In this document: positions 17,982 to 27,368 of the stretch, piece by piece
Layout of the letters: the number at the start of each line of letters is the position of its first letter
How positions within the stretch are numbered: position 1 is the stretch's first letter
DNA from: CAYQUC01 sp964514215
GTDB taxonomy: Bacteria > Pseudomonadota > Gammaproteobacteria > UBA6429 > Thiohalophilaceae
Reading direction: 5' to 3'
Assembly: GCA_964514215.1 (NCBI GenBank)
Contig: CAZEPW010000008.1
Coordinates: 1-64,000, forward strand
DNA: 64,000 bases
The notes under the pieces: model-generated
Told to the model about the DNA's origin: nothing
The model's input: only the letters and a program-made list of their open reading frames with translations
Databases searched by the model: none
Program-made: the position numbers and the translations under genes

Positions 17982-19661
17982 TTACTCGTTACTACTATCA
18001 ATCTGCTCTTTCAATATATCACCTAAAGTAGCCGTTACTGGCCCGCTACCTTGTTTATTGTAGTCACTGATTGTCGCTTTTTCATCGTCATTATCTTTCG
18101 CTTTGATCGAAAGTGAAATCGTCCTTGTTTTACGATCCACTCCGATGAACTTCGCTTCAACCTCTTCGCCTTGGCTCAAGCTAGTACGAGCATCTTCGAT
18201 ACGATCTCTTGAAATCTCAGAAGAGCGTAAATAACCTTCAACACCTTCAGCTAACTCAATAACAGCACCTTTAGCATCAATTTCTACAACCTTACCAGTA
18301 ACAATAGACCCTTTTGCGTGTTCAGCAACATAATTTCCGAAAGGATCTTTCTCTAATTGCTTAATTCCTAAGGATATACGCTCACGCTCAGGATCAACCG
18401 ATAATACCATTGCTTCGATTTCATCACCTTTATGATAATTTCGCACAGCTTCTTCGCCCGGCACATTCCAGGAAATATCCGACAAATGTACCAAACCATC
18501 AATCCCGCCATTAAGACCAATAAATATACCAAAATCGGTAATTGACTTAATCGTTCCGGATACACGATCACTTTTATTGTTTGAACTAGCAAAGCTATCC
18601 CAAGGATTATCTTTACATTGTTTCATTCCTAATGAAATACGTCGACGTTCTTCATCGATATCAAGCACTACAACTTCAACTTCTAAGCCAAGGCTGACAA
18701 CTTTGCTCGGATGAATGTTTTTATTCGTCCAATCCATTTCAGAGACATGAACTAAACCTTCAACGCCTTCTTCAATTTCAACGAAACAACCATAATCCGC
18801 TATATTAGTTACTTTACCCACTAAACGAGTGGATTCAGGATAACGACGAGCAATGGCTATCCAAGGATCATCACCCATTTGTTTCAGACCTAATGATACG
18901 CGAACTTTTTCACGATCAAATTTTAAAACTTTAACGTCAATTTCTTCACCAACATTAACAATTTCACTTGGATGTTTCACACGTTTCCAAGCCATATCAG
19001 TAATATGTAATAAACCGTCAACGCCACCTAAATCTACGAATGCACCGTAATCAGTTAAGTTTTTAATGATACCTTTAACAATGGCACCTTCTTTCATACT
19101 TGCTAGTAATTCATCACGTTCAACGCTGCTTTCTGATTCAACAACGGCACGACGTGAAACCACCACATTATTGCGTCGTCGATCCAGTTTAATAACTTTA
19201 AACTCGAGTTCTTTACCTTCTAAATAAGCCGTATCACGTACTGGGCGTACATCAACTAATGAGCCCGGTAAGAAAGCACGAATATCTTGTAAGTCGACAG
19301 TAAAACCACCTTTCACCTTATCGATTATCGTTCCAACCACAGTTTCAGCAGCTTCTTGAGCAGCTTCAAGTCTTGTCCACGATTCAGCACGGCGTGCTTT
19401 TTCTCTGGACAGACGAGTTTCACCAAACCCATCTTCTAATGATTCAAGGGCAACTTCGACTTCATCACCGATGTGAACATCAACTTCACCTTTATCATTA
19501 ACAAATTGTTCTTTTGGAATAACGCCTTCAGATTTTAAATTGGCATTAACGACAACAAAATCATCACCAACATGAACAACGGTTCCTGTGATAATTGCGC
19601 CGGGTAACATTGGGGTTTTAGTTATACTTTCTTCGAATAGTTCAGCAAAACTCTGGCTCAT
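17982..19661 (-). CDS. rpsA: 30S ribosomal protein S1
   Basis: S1 binds mRNA on the 30S subunit and helps initiate translation. The 559-residue product has six S1 repeats, the standard number and length for gammaproteobacteria. Repeats are recognisable by motifs such as [35 protein letters not shown] and [18 protein letters not shown]. There is only a weak Shine-Dalgarno at some distance from the ATG, as expected for a gene under S1 autoregulation. The upstream cmk is on the same strand. Confidence 0.98.
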   Translation of the reverse strand: MSQSFAELFEESITKTPMLPGAIITGTVVHVGDDFVVVNANLKSEGVIPKEQFVNDKGEVDVHIGDEVEVALESLEDGFGETRLSREKARRAESWTRLEAAQEAAETVVGTIIDKVKGGFTVDLQDIRAFLPGSLVDVRPVRDTAYLEGKELEFKVIKLDRRRNNVVVSRRAVVESESSVERDELLASMKEGAIVKGIIKNLTDYGAFVDLGGVDGLLHITDMAWKRVKHPSEIVNVGEEIDVKVLKFDREKVRVSLGLKQMGDDPWIAIARRYPESTRLVGKVTNIADYGCFVEIEEGVEGLVHVSEMDWTNKNIHPSKVVSLGLEVEVVVLDIDEERRRISLGMKQCKDNPWDSFASSNNKSDRVSGTIKSITDFGIFIGLNGGIDGLVHLSDISWNVPGEEAVRNYHKGDEIEAMVLSVDPERERISLGIKQLEKDPFGNYVAEHAKGSIVTGKVVEIDAKGAVIELAEGVEGYLRSSEISRDRIEDARTSLSQGEEVEAKFIGVDRKTRTISLSIKAKDNDDEKATISDYNKQGSGPVTATLGDILKEQIDSSNE

Positions 19662-19684
19662 TTTCGCTTATTTCCTGTGTTGAT

Positions 19685-19732
19685 AAGTCAATCCGTGACT
19701 TCGTGGTTGACTGCCTAGTACATGCTTGGCAG
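19685..19732 (-). promoter_or_regulatory. Two-hairpin leader of rpsA, likely S1 autoregulation site
   Basis: In the rpsA 5' leader, AAGTCA and TGACTT (19685-19690 and 19696-19701) form a hairpin whose 5-base loop on the mRNA strand is CGGAT, showing GGA. A second hairpin pairs CTGCC with GGCAG (19711-19715 and 19728-19732), with two more pairs after a mismatch. Escherichia coli rpsA has a structured leader with GGA-bearing loops bound by S1, so the same autogenous control is inferred. Confidence 0.5.
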
Positions 19733-19812
19733 ACGTAGGTTAAAATAAATGAAACGACAAACAATCAGTTTTTATACTTTCTATACATCGTTTCACACTA
19801 AATTTTTATTTC

Positions 19813-20499
19813 TTAGCAAAGTAATTGCAATTTATTGCAACACAATTGCTTAACTTCTTGCAGAACCTGATCAATTGCTAACGAAGATGTGTCAATAATA
19901 ATAGCATCATCCGCTGGCTTTAATGGCGATACGACTCGTTCGCTATCTCTTTTATCTCGTTCAGAAATCTCCCCAAGAAGGGACGCGAGATTAACATTAT
20001 TCCCCTTGTCTTTCAACTGTTTAAACCTTCTTTCAGCTCGAACTTGGGCGCTTGCAGTGAGATAGATTTTTAACTGCGCTTGCGGAAAAACTACCGTGCC
20101 TAAATCACGTCCATCGGCGACTAATCCGGGTGATTGAGCAAAATTTCGTTGCCGTTGCAGCAAAACATCCCTAACTTGAGGGATTACAGCAACTTTTGAA
20201 GCTAAATTACCACATTTTTCAGTTCGAATATCATTCGATATATTATTGCCTTCTAAAATAACGTCCACTAAATCACTTCCATCTTCCAGTGGAAATGAAA
20301 TATCAATAGTCGCAGCATAATCACACAGACTATTTATATCGCTATAATCGATACTATGTTTTAATGCCCCCCAAGCCAGCACTCGATAAATTGCACCACT
20401 ATCAAGAAGCGGCCAATTTAAACATTTTGCCAGTTTGACACAAACAGTCCCTTTGCCTGCACCACTAGGGCCGTCAATGGTGATAATAGAATCTGACAT
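19813..20499 (-). CDS. cmk: Cytidylate kinase
   Basis: Cmk phosphorylates CMP and dCMP using ATP. The 228-residue protein has the P-loop GPSGAGKGT (residues 9-17), the substrate-binding LLDSGAIYR, and DGRDLGTVVFP with the LID region RRFKQLKDKG. It lies between aroA and rpsA on the same strand, the conserved gammaproteobacterial order. Length and motifs are normal. Confidence 0.97.
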   Translation of the reverse strand: MSDSIITIDGPSGAGKGTVCVKLAKCLNWPLLDSGAIYRVLAWGALKHSIDYSDINSLCDYAATIDISFPLEDGSDLVDVILEGNNISNDIRTEKCGNLASKVAVIPQVRDVLLQRQRNFAQSPGLVADGRDLGTVVFPQAQLKIYLTASAQVRAERRFKQLKDKGNNVNLASLLGEISERDKRDSERVVSPLKPADDAIIIDTSSLAIDQVLQEVKQLCCNKLQLLC

Positions 20500-20541
20500 T
20501 ATGTCCCTCTCCCTATAACAAAATAATCAAAATTAATTTAA

Positions 20542-21855
20542 TTAATGGCTGCGCAATATTAACCCAGCATTCTGGGCTAACGTGACAAAATCTGGAAATG
20601 ATGTGGCAACATTAGCACAATCGTTAATATGAATTTCTCCGGAAGCCATTAAACCCGCAATACTGAATGCCATTGCAATTCGATGATCGCCGCCGCTATT
20701 AACTTCCCCGCCACCCAAGCTTCCACCCTTGATTTTAATACCATCATCGGTAGGCTTAGCATCAATCCCCAAGACTTCTAAACCATCAGCCATGACTTGA
20801 ATTCGATCACTTTCTTTAACGCGTAATTCTTTTGCGCCAGTTAATACCGTTTCACCAGCAGCACAGGCAGCAGCAACAAAAATGACCGGAAACTCATCGA
20901 TAGCAAGTGGAACTTGATCTTCTGGGATTACAATGCCTTTAAGTTTGCTCGATTTAATTCGTATATCAGCAACAGGTTCACCGCCCACTTGGGTTTCATT
21001 CAATAAAGAAATATTAGCCCCCATCATTTTTAAAATAGTAATAACGCCAATTCGAGTTGGATTGATTCCCACATGTTTTAAAGTCACATCAGAATCGGCC
21101 GCAATACTTGCACCAACCATAAAAAAAGCGGCTGAAGAAATATCACCTGGTACAGAAATATTAGTAGCCGTAAGCGTACCGCCACCTTCAATACAAACGG
21201 TACTACCATTACGGTTAACCTTATAACCAAAACCTTGCAACATTCTTTCGGTATGATCTCGTGTTGGTGCGGGTTCGGTAATACACGTTTTACCCGATGA
21301 ATATAACCCGGCTAATAATAAACACGATTTAACTTGAGCACTGGCAATTGGCATATCATATTCAAAACTTTGCAGCTTTTGTTTTCCCGTAATGGCAATT
21401 GGTGGCGTACCATTATCTTGAGTTTCAATAACCGCACCCATCTGTATTAATGGTTTGGTCACTCGCAACATTGGACGAGTGGATAATGACTTATCACCAA
21501 CGAGCGTTGAGTCAAATGATTGGGCCGCCATTAAACCCGCCATCAAACGCATTGCTGTTCCCGAATTGCCAAGATCCAATGCTGAATCAGGAGCATTTAA
21601 ACCATTTAAACCAACACCGGTTATCCGCACTTTGCCTGATTCAGGCCCCTCAATATCCACACCTAATGCCCGAAAAGCATTGAGTGTGGCAAGATTATCC
21701 TCTCCAGAAAGGAACCCTGTTATTTCAGTAACACCATTAGCTAATGCACCAAACATAATACTTCGATGAGAAATAGATTTGTCACCAGGAATAGCGATAT
21801 CCCCCGTTAAACGACCACCCGGTTTTACAGCAAATTTAATATTTTTTATACTCAT
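20542..21855 (-). CDS. aroA: 3-phosphoshikimate 1-carboxyvinyltransferase (EPSP synthase)
   Basis: AroA joins PEP to shikimate-3-phosphate in the shikimate pathway. The 437-residue protein carries the N-terminal GDKSISHRSIMFGALA signature, LGNSGTAMRLM (the PEP-loop region) and the C-terminal DHRIAMAF motif. In PEP-loop terms it reads GNSGTAMR, as in class II-like enzymes of Pseudomonas, where the class I loop would be GNAGTAMR. In Pseudomonas this gene is fused to tyrA; here the two are separate with a 21-base gap. Confidence 0.96.
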   Translation of the reverse strand: MSIKNIKFAVKPGGRLTGDIAIPGDKSISHRSIMFGALANGVTEITGFLSGEDNLATLNAFRALGVDIEGPESGKVRITGVGLNGLNAPDSALDLGNSGTAMRLMAGLMAAQSFDSTLVGDKSLSTRPMLRVTKPLIQMGAVIETQDNGTPPIAITGKQKLQSFEYDMPIASAQVKSCLLLAGLYSSGKTCITEPAPTRDHTERMLQGFGYKVNRNGSTVCIEGGGTLTATNISVPGDISSAAFFMVGASIAADSDVTLKHVGINPTRIGVITILKMMGANISLLNETQVGGEPVADIRIKSSKLKGIVIPEDQVPLAIDEFPVIFVAAACAAGETVLTGAKELRVKESDRIQVMADGLEVLGIDAKPTDDGIKIKGGSLGGGEVNSGGDHRIAMAFSIAGLMASGEIHINDCANVATSFPDFVTLAQNAGLILRSH

Positions 21856-21876
21856 AGAAAACGTCTCTAAATTATT

Positions 21877-22764
21877 TTAATAAACAGCAGGAAATACTTT
21901 TTTAACTGAATCTCGAACTTTCTTAGCTCGTTTAAACAACGCGGTTATTTCCTCTGCATTTTCGGAATTAATTGCTTGCTGTAAAATTGCCAAATCCTTA
22001 GAAAACTTTTCTAACACATCGGTTAATGCATCTTTATTTGCAATACAGATATCACTCCACATCTGAGGATTACTCGATGCAATTCGAGTAAAATCTTCAA
22101 AACCACCAGCTGCAAATTTAAAAATATCATTTTTATCATTCATTCGGTCTAAAGTATTCACCAATGAAAAAGCAAGAGCATGAGGTAAATGACTCGTAGC
22201 GGCCAAAATAGTATCGTGATGTTCCACCGAAGTTACGACTACTTCAGCACCACAGGCAACCCATAATGCTTTTATTTTTTCTAGCGCTTTTAAATCACTA
22301 TTAAGTTGAGGCGTTAAAATAACGCGCCTACCATGAAACAGCTTTATAAATGAAGCAATAACACCACTTTTTTCATTTCCCGCAATAGGATGTCCAGGAA
22401 TAAAATGTGTTGGTAATTCGCCAAAAACTGCCTTAGCTGCTTCAAGCACGCTACCTTTCGTGCTACCAACATCGGTGATAACAGCATTTTTTGGAATAAA
22501 ATCGACAATTTCTTCTAAAACAGATTTTATAGCACCAACTGGAGTGGCAATCACAATTAAATCCGCTTTTGATACTGCTTGCTGAATATCCAAAGTAAAT
22601 TCATTGATAACACCTAAATCTAATGCTTCTTCAAGATTCGCTTGATCTCGTCCGGTTCCAATAATATTGTTAACCACACCGGCAATTTTTGCCGCACGCG
22701 CGAGCGAGCCACCAATTAAACCAACACCGATAATACACATATTGTCAAAAAGTACTTTGTTCAT
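21877..22764 (-). CDS. tyrA: Prephenate dehydrogenase (TyrA)
   Basis: TyrA oxidatively decarboxylates prephenate (or arogenate) on the way to tyrosine. The 295-residue protein has the NAD(P) motif GVGLIGGSLARA (about residues 13-24), the conserved GSTKGSV and the substrate-site HPIAGNEKSG, and an all-helical dimerisation half with a conserved THLPHALAF-like stretch. No chorismate mutase or AroA domain is fused. It starts 2 bases from the hisC stop, so it belongs to the aromatic operon. Confidence 0.95.
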   Translation of the reverse strand: MNKVLFDNMCIIGVGLIGGSLARAAKIAGVVNNIIGTGRDQANLEEALDLGVINEFTLDIQQAVSKADLIVIATPVGAIKSVLEEIVDFIPKNAVITDVGSTKGSVLEAAKAVFGELPTHFIPGHPIAGNEKSGVIASFIKLFHGRRVILTPQLNSDLKALEKIKALWVACGAEVVVTSVEHHDTILAATSHLPHALAFSLVNTLDRMNDKNDIFKFAAGGFEDFTRIASSNPQMWSDICIANKDALTDVLEKFSKDLAILQQAINSENAEEITALFKRAKKVRDSVKKVFPAVY

Positions 22765-22766
22765 AT

Positions 22767-23885
22767 TTATCTTTTTATACTATTTAATAAACCTAACATA
22801 GCCCTTTGATTTTCATCAGAACTACCAATACTAAAACGAAGATACCCCGGCATTGCATAATTATCAACCGGTCTCACAATGATGCCTAGCTTTAATAATC
22901 CTTGGTATATTTTACTTGCATCTAAACCTAAACTGACGCTAATAAAATTACCCGCTGAAGGTATGTATTGAATGTCCATTTTGTTTAACTCAGTAACAAT
23001 ATAATTCATACCAAGGACATTTAATTTAATCGTTTCGTGTAAGTGCTGTTTATCGGTTAATGCTAACTCAGCGGCTTTTAACGCCATTGAGTTAACATTA
23101 AATGGCTGCCTAATTCGATTTAAAATATTAGCTAAATCCGGATGAGAAATGGCATAACCAACACGTAAACCTGCTAAGGCATATGCTTTAGAAAACGTTC
23201 GAGTAACAACTAAATTGGAATAACGTGATAACCACTGTAAGCCATCTGGGTAATTTTTAATTGCCATATCAGGATGAATTGCATACTCAAAATAGGCCTC
23301 ATCTAATACAACAATAATATTTTTAGGCACTTTTTCTAAAAACTCACTTAAATCCTGCTCAGCCAGCCAAGTTCCAGTAGGATTATTTGGATTCGCAATA
23401 AAAATTAATTTGGTTTTATCAGAAATGGCATTAAAAATAGCATTTAAATCACACCCCCAATGGCTTGCTTTACTAACAACAGCTGTAGCACCAATTGCTT
23501 GAGTCACTAGTGGATAAACAGCAAAAGCATGTTCAGAAAATATAATTTCGTCACCTTGAGAGACAAAAGCGCGAGCAATTAATTCTAGAACATCATTAGA
23601 ACCATTACCCAACGTCAACTGATCAAAACCTATCTGATAATAATTTGCTAAAGCAGACTTCAGATCAAAACCATTTCCATCAGGATATCGATTTAAATCA
23701 TCAATATTTTCAATTAAAAATTGTTTAACCTTAGAACTAATACCCAGAGGATTTTCATTTGAAGCTATCTTAACAGCATCAGTAATACCAAACTCTCGAG
23801 CAAGTTCACTCAGAGGTTTTCCCGGCTTATAAGGCTGCAATCCTGCTACACCGTGAACACAGAGTTTTTGAAAAATATTAGTCAT
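22767..23885 (-). CDS. hisC: Histidinol-phosphate / aromatic aminotransferase (HisC family)
   Basis: This 372-residue PLP aminotransferase has the HisC-type active-site lysine in TRTFSKAYALAGLRVGY, plus GNGSNDVLELI and NPNNPTGTW. In the aromatic operon of gammaproteobacteria a HisC-type enzyme often also aminates aromatic keto acids (HisC2/HisHb). The position between pheA and tyrA suggests phenylpyruvate or hydroxyphenylpyruvate as a substrate. A role in histidine synthesis cannot be excluded because no other his genes are in view. Confidence 0.92.
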   Translation of the reverse strand: MTNIFQKLCVHGVAGLQPYKPGKPLSELAREFGITDAVKIASNENPLGISSKVKQFLIENIDDLNRYPDGNGFDLKSALANYYQIGFDQLTLGNGSNDVLELIARAFVSQGDEIIFSEHAFAVYPLVTQAIGATAVVSKASHWGCDLNAIFNAISDKTKLIFIANPNNPTGTWLAEQDLSEFLEKVPKNIIVVLDEAYFEYAIHPDMAIKNYPDGLQWLSRYSNLVVTRTFSKAYALAGLRVGYAISHPDLANILNRIRQPFNVNSMALKAAELALTDKQHLHETIKLNVLGMNYIVTELNKMDIQYIPSAGNFISVSLGLDASKIYQGLLKLGIIVRPVDNYAMPGYLRFSIGSSDENQRAMLGLLNSIKR

Positions 23886-23909
23886 AATTATAAACGAGAT
23901 TAATCTATG

Positions 23910-24998
23910 TTATAAAACAGCTCTGGGGTAGGAGCCAAGCACTTTTACCATTTGCGATTCATTTGTTAAATCACTTAAAGCCGCGGCAACATTATCATCG
24001 AGCTTATGACCATCGACATCAATGAAAAAAACATATTCCCACATACCTTGCCGCGATGGTCTTGACTCAATTCGAGATAAAGACAAACCATTACGTGCTA
24101 ACGGTTCAAGTAGTTTATGTAACGCACCGGATTGATTTCGAGTTGAAACTAAAATTGTGGTTTTATCATCATTACTTGGCTGTACTTCGCTCTTGCCAAT
24201 AATCAAAAATCGGGTGGTATTATTAGGCTCATCTTCAATATTTTTGAATGCCATGGATAACTTATAAATTTCAGCAGCAGAATCTCCAGCGATTGCCGCT
24301 ACAGATTCATTTGAATTCGAAACTAATTTAGCGGCTTCAGCATTACTATTAACTGGAATTAATTCTACACCATTTAAATTTGCTTCAAGCCACTCTCGAC
24401 ATTGCGCTAACGATTGCCGATGTGAATAAATTTTCGTTATATTAGAAATATTCGTCAATTCATTAATAAGTAAATGATGATGAATTCGAATCTCTACTTC
24501 ACCACTAATAAATAATGGTGAGTTTATAAATAAATCTAAGGTGTGATTTACAACGCCTTCCGTCGAATTTTCAACAGGTACCACGCCATAAGGAATTTCA
24601 CCAGATTCTACTTCTCTAAAAACATTCGCAATTGTTGCTAAAGATTTAGTTTGAACAGAATGTCCAAAATGTTTTAACGCCGCTGATTGTGTAAATGAGC
24701 CTTCCGGACCTAAATAACCTATAACCATAGGATCTTCTAACGCTAAGCAGGCGGACATAATTTCTCGAAATAATCGAGCAATTTCTTCGTTTTGCAAAGG
24801 CCCCTTGTTGCGATCAATAACCATACGCAACACTTGAGCTTCACGTTCTGCACGGTAATACACCGTGTTGGTATCATTAGTCTGCTGCTTGGCATGCGCC
24901 ACTTGTTGCGCAATTGCAGCGCGTTCTGAAATTAACTCTTGAACAGACGCATCAATAGCATCAATTCTATCGCGCATTTTAGATAAAGAATCAGGCAT
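23910..24998 (-). CDS. pheA: Bifunctional chorismate mutase / prephenate dehydratase
   Basis: This 362-residue P-protein has an AroQ-type chorismate mutase domain (residues about 5-90: RIDAIDASVQELISERA), a prephenate dehydratase domain (YLGPEGSFTQSAA, then VPVENSTEGVV) and a C-terminal ACT regulatory domain containing the ESRPSRQG motif that binds phenylalanine. It converts chorismate to phenylpyruvate and is likely feedback-inhibited by Phe. The gap to serA upstream is only 5 bases. Confidence 0.97.
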   Translation of the reverse strand: MPDSLSKMRDRIDAIDASVQELISERAAIAQQVAHAKQQTNDTNTVYYRAEREAQVLRMVIDRNKGPLQNEEIARLFREIMSACLALEDPMVIGYLGPEGSFTQSAALKHFGHSVQTKSLATIANVFREVESGEIPYGVVPVENSTEGVVNHTLDLFINSPLFISGEVEIRIHHHLLINELTNISNITKIYSHRQSLAQCREWLEANLNGVELIPVNSNAEAAKLVSNSNESVAAIAGDSAAEIYKLSMAFKNIEDEPNNTTRFLIIGKSEVQPSNDDKTTILVSTRNQSGALHKLLEPLARNGLSLSRIESRPSRQGMWEYVFFIDVDGHKLDDNVAAALSDLTNESQMVKVLGSYPRAVL

Positions 24999-25003
24999 AA
25001 AAA

Positions 25004-26167
25004 TTATAACGCCCGCACTGTTAAAACACCTTCAATTTCAGATAATTTATTAATCAAACCATCATCAATAACTTGATCAACATCCAGAACAGTATAGGCG
25101 ATATCATTTTTTGATTTATTTAACATATCAATAATATTCAAACCTGCATTTGCAGTTGCAGTAGAAATTTGGCCTAACATATTGGGAACATTATTATTAA
25201 CGATAGTCACTCGATAGCCACTTGTTCTTGGCATTTCCACATCAGGAAAATTGACCGAATTATAGATATTACCATTTTCAATATAATCCTTAATTTGATC
25301 GGCAACCATTATCGCACAATTGTCTTCTGCTTCAACTGTCGAGGCACCAAGGTGCGGTAAAGTAATAACACGATCTTGCCCTTTTAATTCATTGGTAGGA
25401 AAATCACAAACATAAGAATATATTTTATTGCTTTTAATCGCTTCTAGTACCGCGGTATCATCAATAATTCCGGCACGAGCAAAATTTAATATGACTGCGC
25501 CCTGTTTCATGATTGCCAAACGTTCTTTGTTAATCATGTTTTTAGTTGTTTCTATTAAGGGCACATGGAATGTCACAAAATCAGCTTTCGCTAATAACGC
25601 ATCAACGTTGTCAGCCTTTTCAACCTTTGACGACAACCGCCAAGCACCATCGATAGTAATAGCAGGATCATAACCGATAACATTCATGCCAAGTTGAATA
25701 GCAACATCCGCGACTGAACGGCCAATTGCACCAAGGCCAACGATTCCCAGTGTTTTTCCTGGCAGTTCAAAACCACCGTATTGTTTTTTTCCTGCCTCGA
25801 CACTTTTAGACACGGCGGCATCATCACCTTGTAAATTCGTCGTGTAATCCCAAGCCTGACAAATATTTCTGCAAGCTAATAACATACCCGCCACAACAAG
25901 CTCTTTTACCGCATTGGCATTTGCTCCAGGCGCATTAAATACTGGAATTCCTTTGGATGACATTTTATCAACCGGAATATTATTAACACCGGCTCCCGCG
26001 CGACCTACAGCAAGCAACGATTCAGGAATATCCATATCATGCATTTTGAATGATCGTAATATAATAGCATCAGGGTGGGTTATCTCTGATGCAACTTCAT
26101 AAGATTCACGCGGTAAACGTTCAATACCCGCGACAGAAATATTATTCAAGGTAAGTATTTTATACAT
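25004..26167 (-). CDS. serA: D-3-phosphoglycerate dehydrogenase with ACT domain
   Basis: SerA opens serine synthesis by oxidising 3-phosphoglycerate. The 387-residue protein has an NAD-binding motif GLGAIGRSVADVA, the catalytic HLGASTVEAE histidine region, and a C-terminal ACT domain (RVTIVNNNVPNMLGQIS) for serine feedback. It is a short form close to the Escherichia coli type, lacking the intervening domain of mycobacterial SerA. It sits between serC and pheA, a place where Pseudomonas has no serA, so the whole serine branch start is together here. Confidence 0.95.
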   Translation of the reverse strand: MYKILTLNNISVAGIERLPRESYEVASEITHPDAIILRSFKMHDMDIPESLLAVGRAGAGVNNIPVDKMSSKGIPVFNAPGANANAVKELVVAGMLLACRNICQAWDYTTNLQGDDAAVSKSVEAGKKQYGGFELPGKTLGIVGLGAIGRSVADVAIQLGMNVIGYDPAITIDGAWRLSSKVEKADNVDALLAKADFVTFHVPLIETTKNMINKERLAIMKQGAVILNFARAGIIDDTAVLEAIKSNKIYSYVCDFPTNELKGQDRVITLPHLGASTVEAEDNCAIMVADQIKDYIENGNIYNSVNFPDVEMPRTSGYRVTIVNNNVPNMLGQISTATANAGLNIIDMLNKSKNDIAYTVLDVDQVIDDGLINKLSEIEGVLTVRAL

Positions 26168-26240
26168 AGGAGCCTTTTAAATTTTATTATTAATCTTATT
26201 AATATAAAAAATGACCAGAAAAACTTATAAAAGCTTAAAC

Positions 26241-27323
26241 TTAACCATTTTGCTTTTCAAAATTAGTCATAAAATCGATAAGAGCATCGATTCCTTCTTC
26301 AGGCATGGCATTATAAATACTGGCACGCATGCCACCGACAGAACGGTGACCTTTTAAAGAAATCAATCCTATTTCACTTGCTTGAGACAAAAATGTTTTA
26401 TCTAAATCTGCATTTACTAAGGTAAAAGGCACATTCATCCAAGAACGGCACTCTAAATCTACCGGACTATTATAAAAACTAGAATCATCTATCGCCTTAT
26501 ATAACTTATCGGATTTTCGTTTATTAACAACCGCGATTGCTTCTAAACCACCATTTGATTTTAACCAATCAAATACTAAACCCGCTAAGTACCAGCCAAA
26601 GGTCGGTGGTGTATTTAACATTGAATCATTATCAGCTAGCTCTTTATAATTAAACATCGATGGTATATTAGCCGGTGCATGACCAATTAAATCATCACGC
26701 ACAATAACCACGGTTAGTCCTGCTGGCCCAATATTTTTTTGAGCGCCCGCATACACAACACCATATTTAGAAACATCAATTGGCCGTGATAAAATTGTTG
26801 AGGACATATCGGCAACTAAAGGTATATCACCGGTTTCAGGTAAAAAGGGATACTCCACACCACCAATTGTTTCATTTGTTACGATATGCACATAAGCCGC
26901 ATCAGAATCTAATGACCAATCCTGTTGAGCGGGCACACCGGTAAAGTTTTGAGCTTCACTACTGGCTGCTATATTAACATTGCAGTATTTTTTAGCCTCT
27001 TTAATCGCTTTTTTAGACCAAGCTCCAGTATTAATATAATCGGCGGTATTTTTACCGGCCAATAGATTCATTGGTATCATCGCAAACTGGCTTGATGCAC
27101 CACCCTGCAGAAATAAAACTTTATAATTATTCGGTATCGCCATTAATTCACGAAGATCAGTCTCGGCTTTTTCGGCAATCGACATAAACTCTTTGCCACG
27201 ATGACTCATTTCCATTACTGACATTCCACTACCATGCCAGTCACACAATTCATCTTGTGCTGTTGCTAATACATCTGCGGGTAAAGTTGCCGGTCCCGCG
27301 CTAAAATTATAAATCTTTGGCAT
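26241..27323 (-). CDS. serC: Phosphoserine aminotransferase
   Basis: SerC converts 3-phosphohydroxypyruvate to phosphoserine and also serves pyridoxal phosphate synthesis. The 360-residue product begins with [10 protein letters not shown], has the [14 protein letters not shown] region and the PLP lysine in [12 protein letters not shown], and ends with the [13 protein letters not shown] motif. Length and motifs are standard. It follows gyrA by 45 bases on the same strand, as in other gammaproteobacteria. Confidence 0.97.
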   Translation of the reverse strand: MPKIYNFSAGPATLPADVLATAQDELCDWHGSGMSVMEMSHRGKEFMSIAEKAETDLRELMAIPNNYKVLFLQGGASSQFAMIPMNLLAGKNTADYINTGAWSKKAIKEAKKYCNVNIAASSEAQNFTGVPAQQDWSLDSDAAYVHIVTNETIGGVEYPFLPETGDIPLVADMSSTILSRPIDVSKYGVVYAGAQKNIGPAGLTVVIVRDDLIGHAPANIPSMFNYKELADNDSMLNTPPTFGWYLAGLVFDWLKSNGGLEAIAVVNKRKSDKLYKAIDDSSFYNSPVDLECRSWMNVPFTLVNADLDKTFLSQASEIGLISLKGHRSVGGMRASIYNAMPEEGIDALIDFMTNFEKQNG

Positions 27324-27368
27324 AATTCACCAAACTCCTTATTGTTTTTATTTTTTCAGATGAATGAA

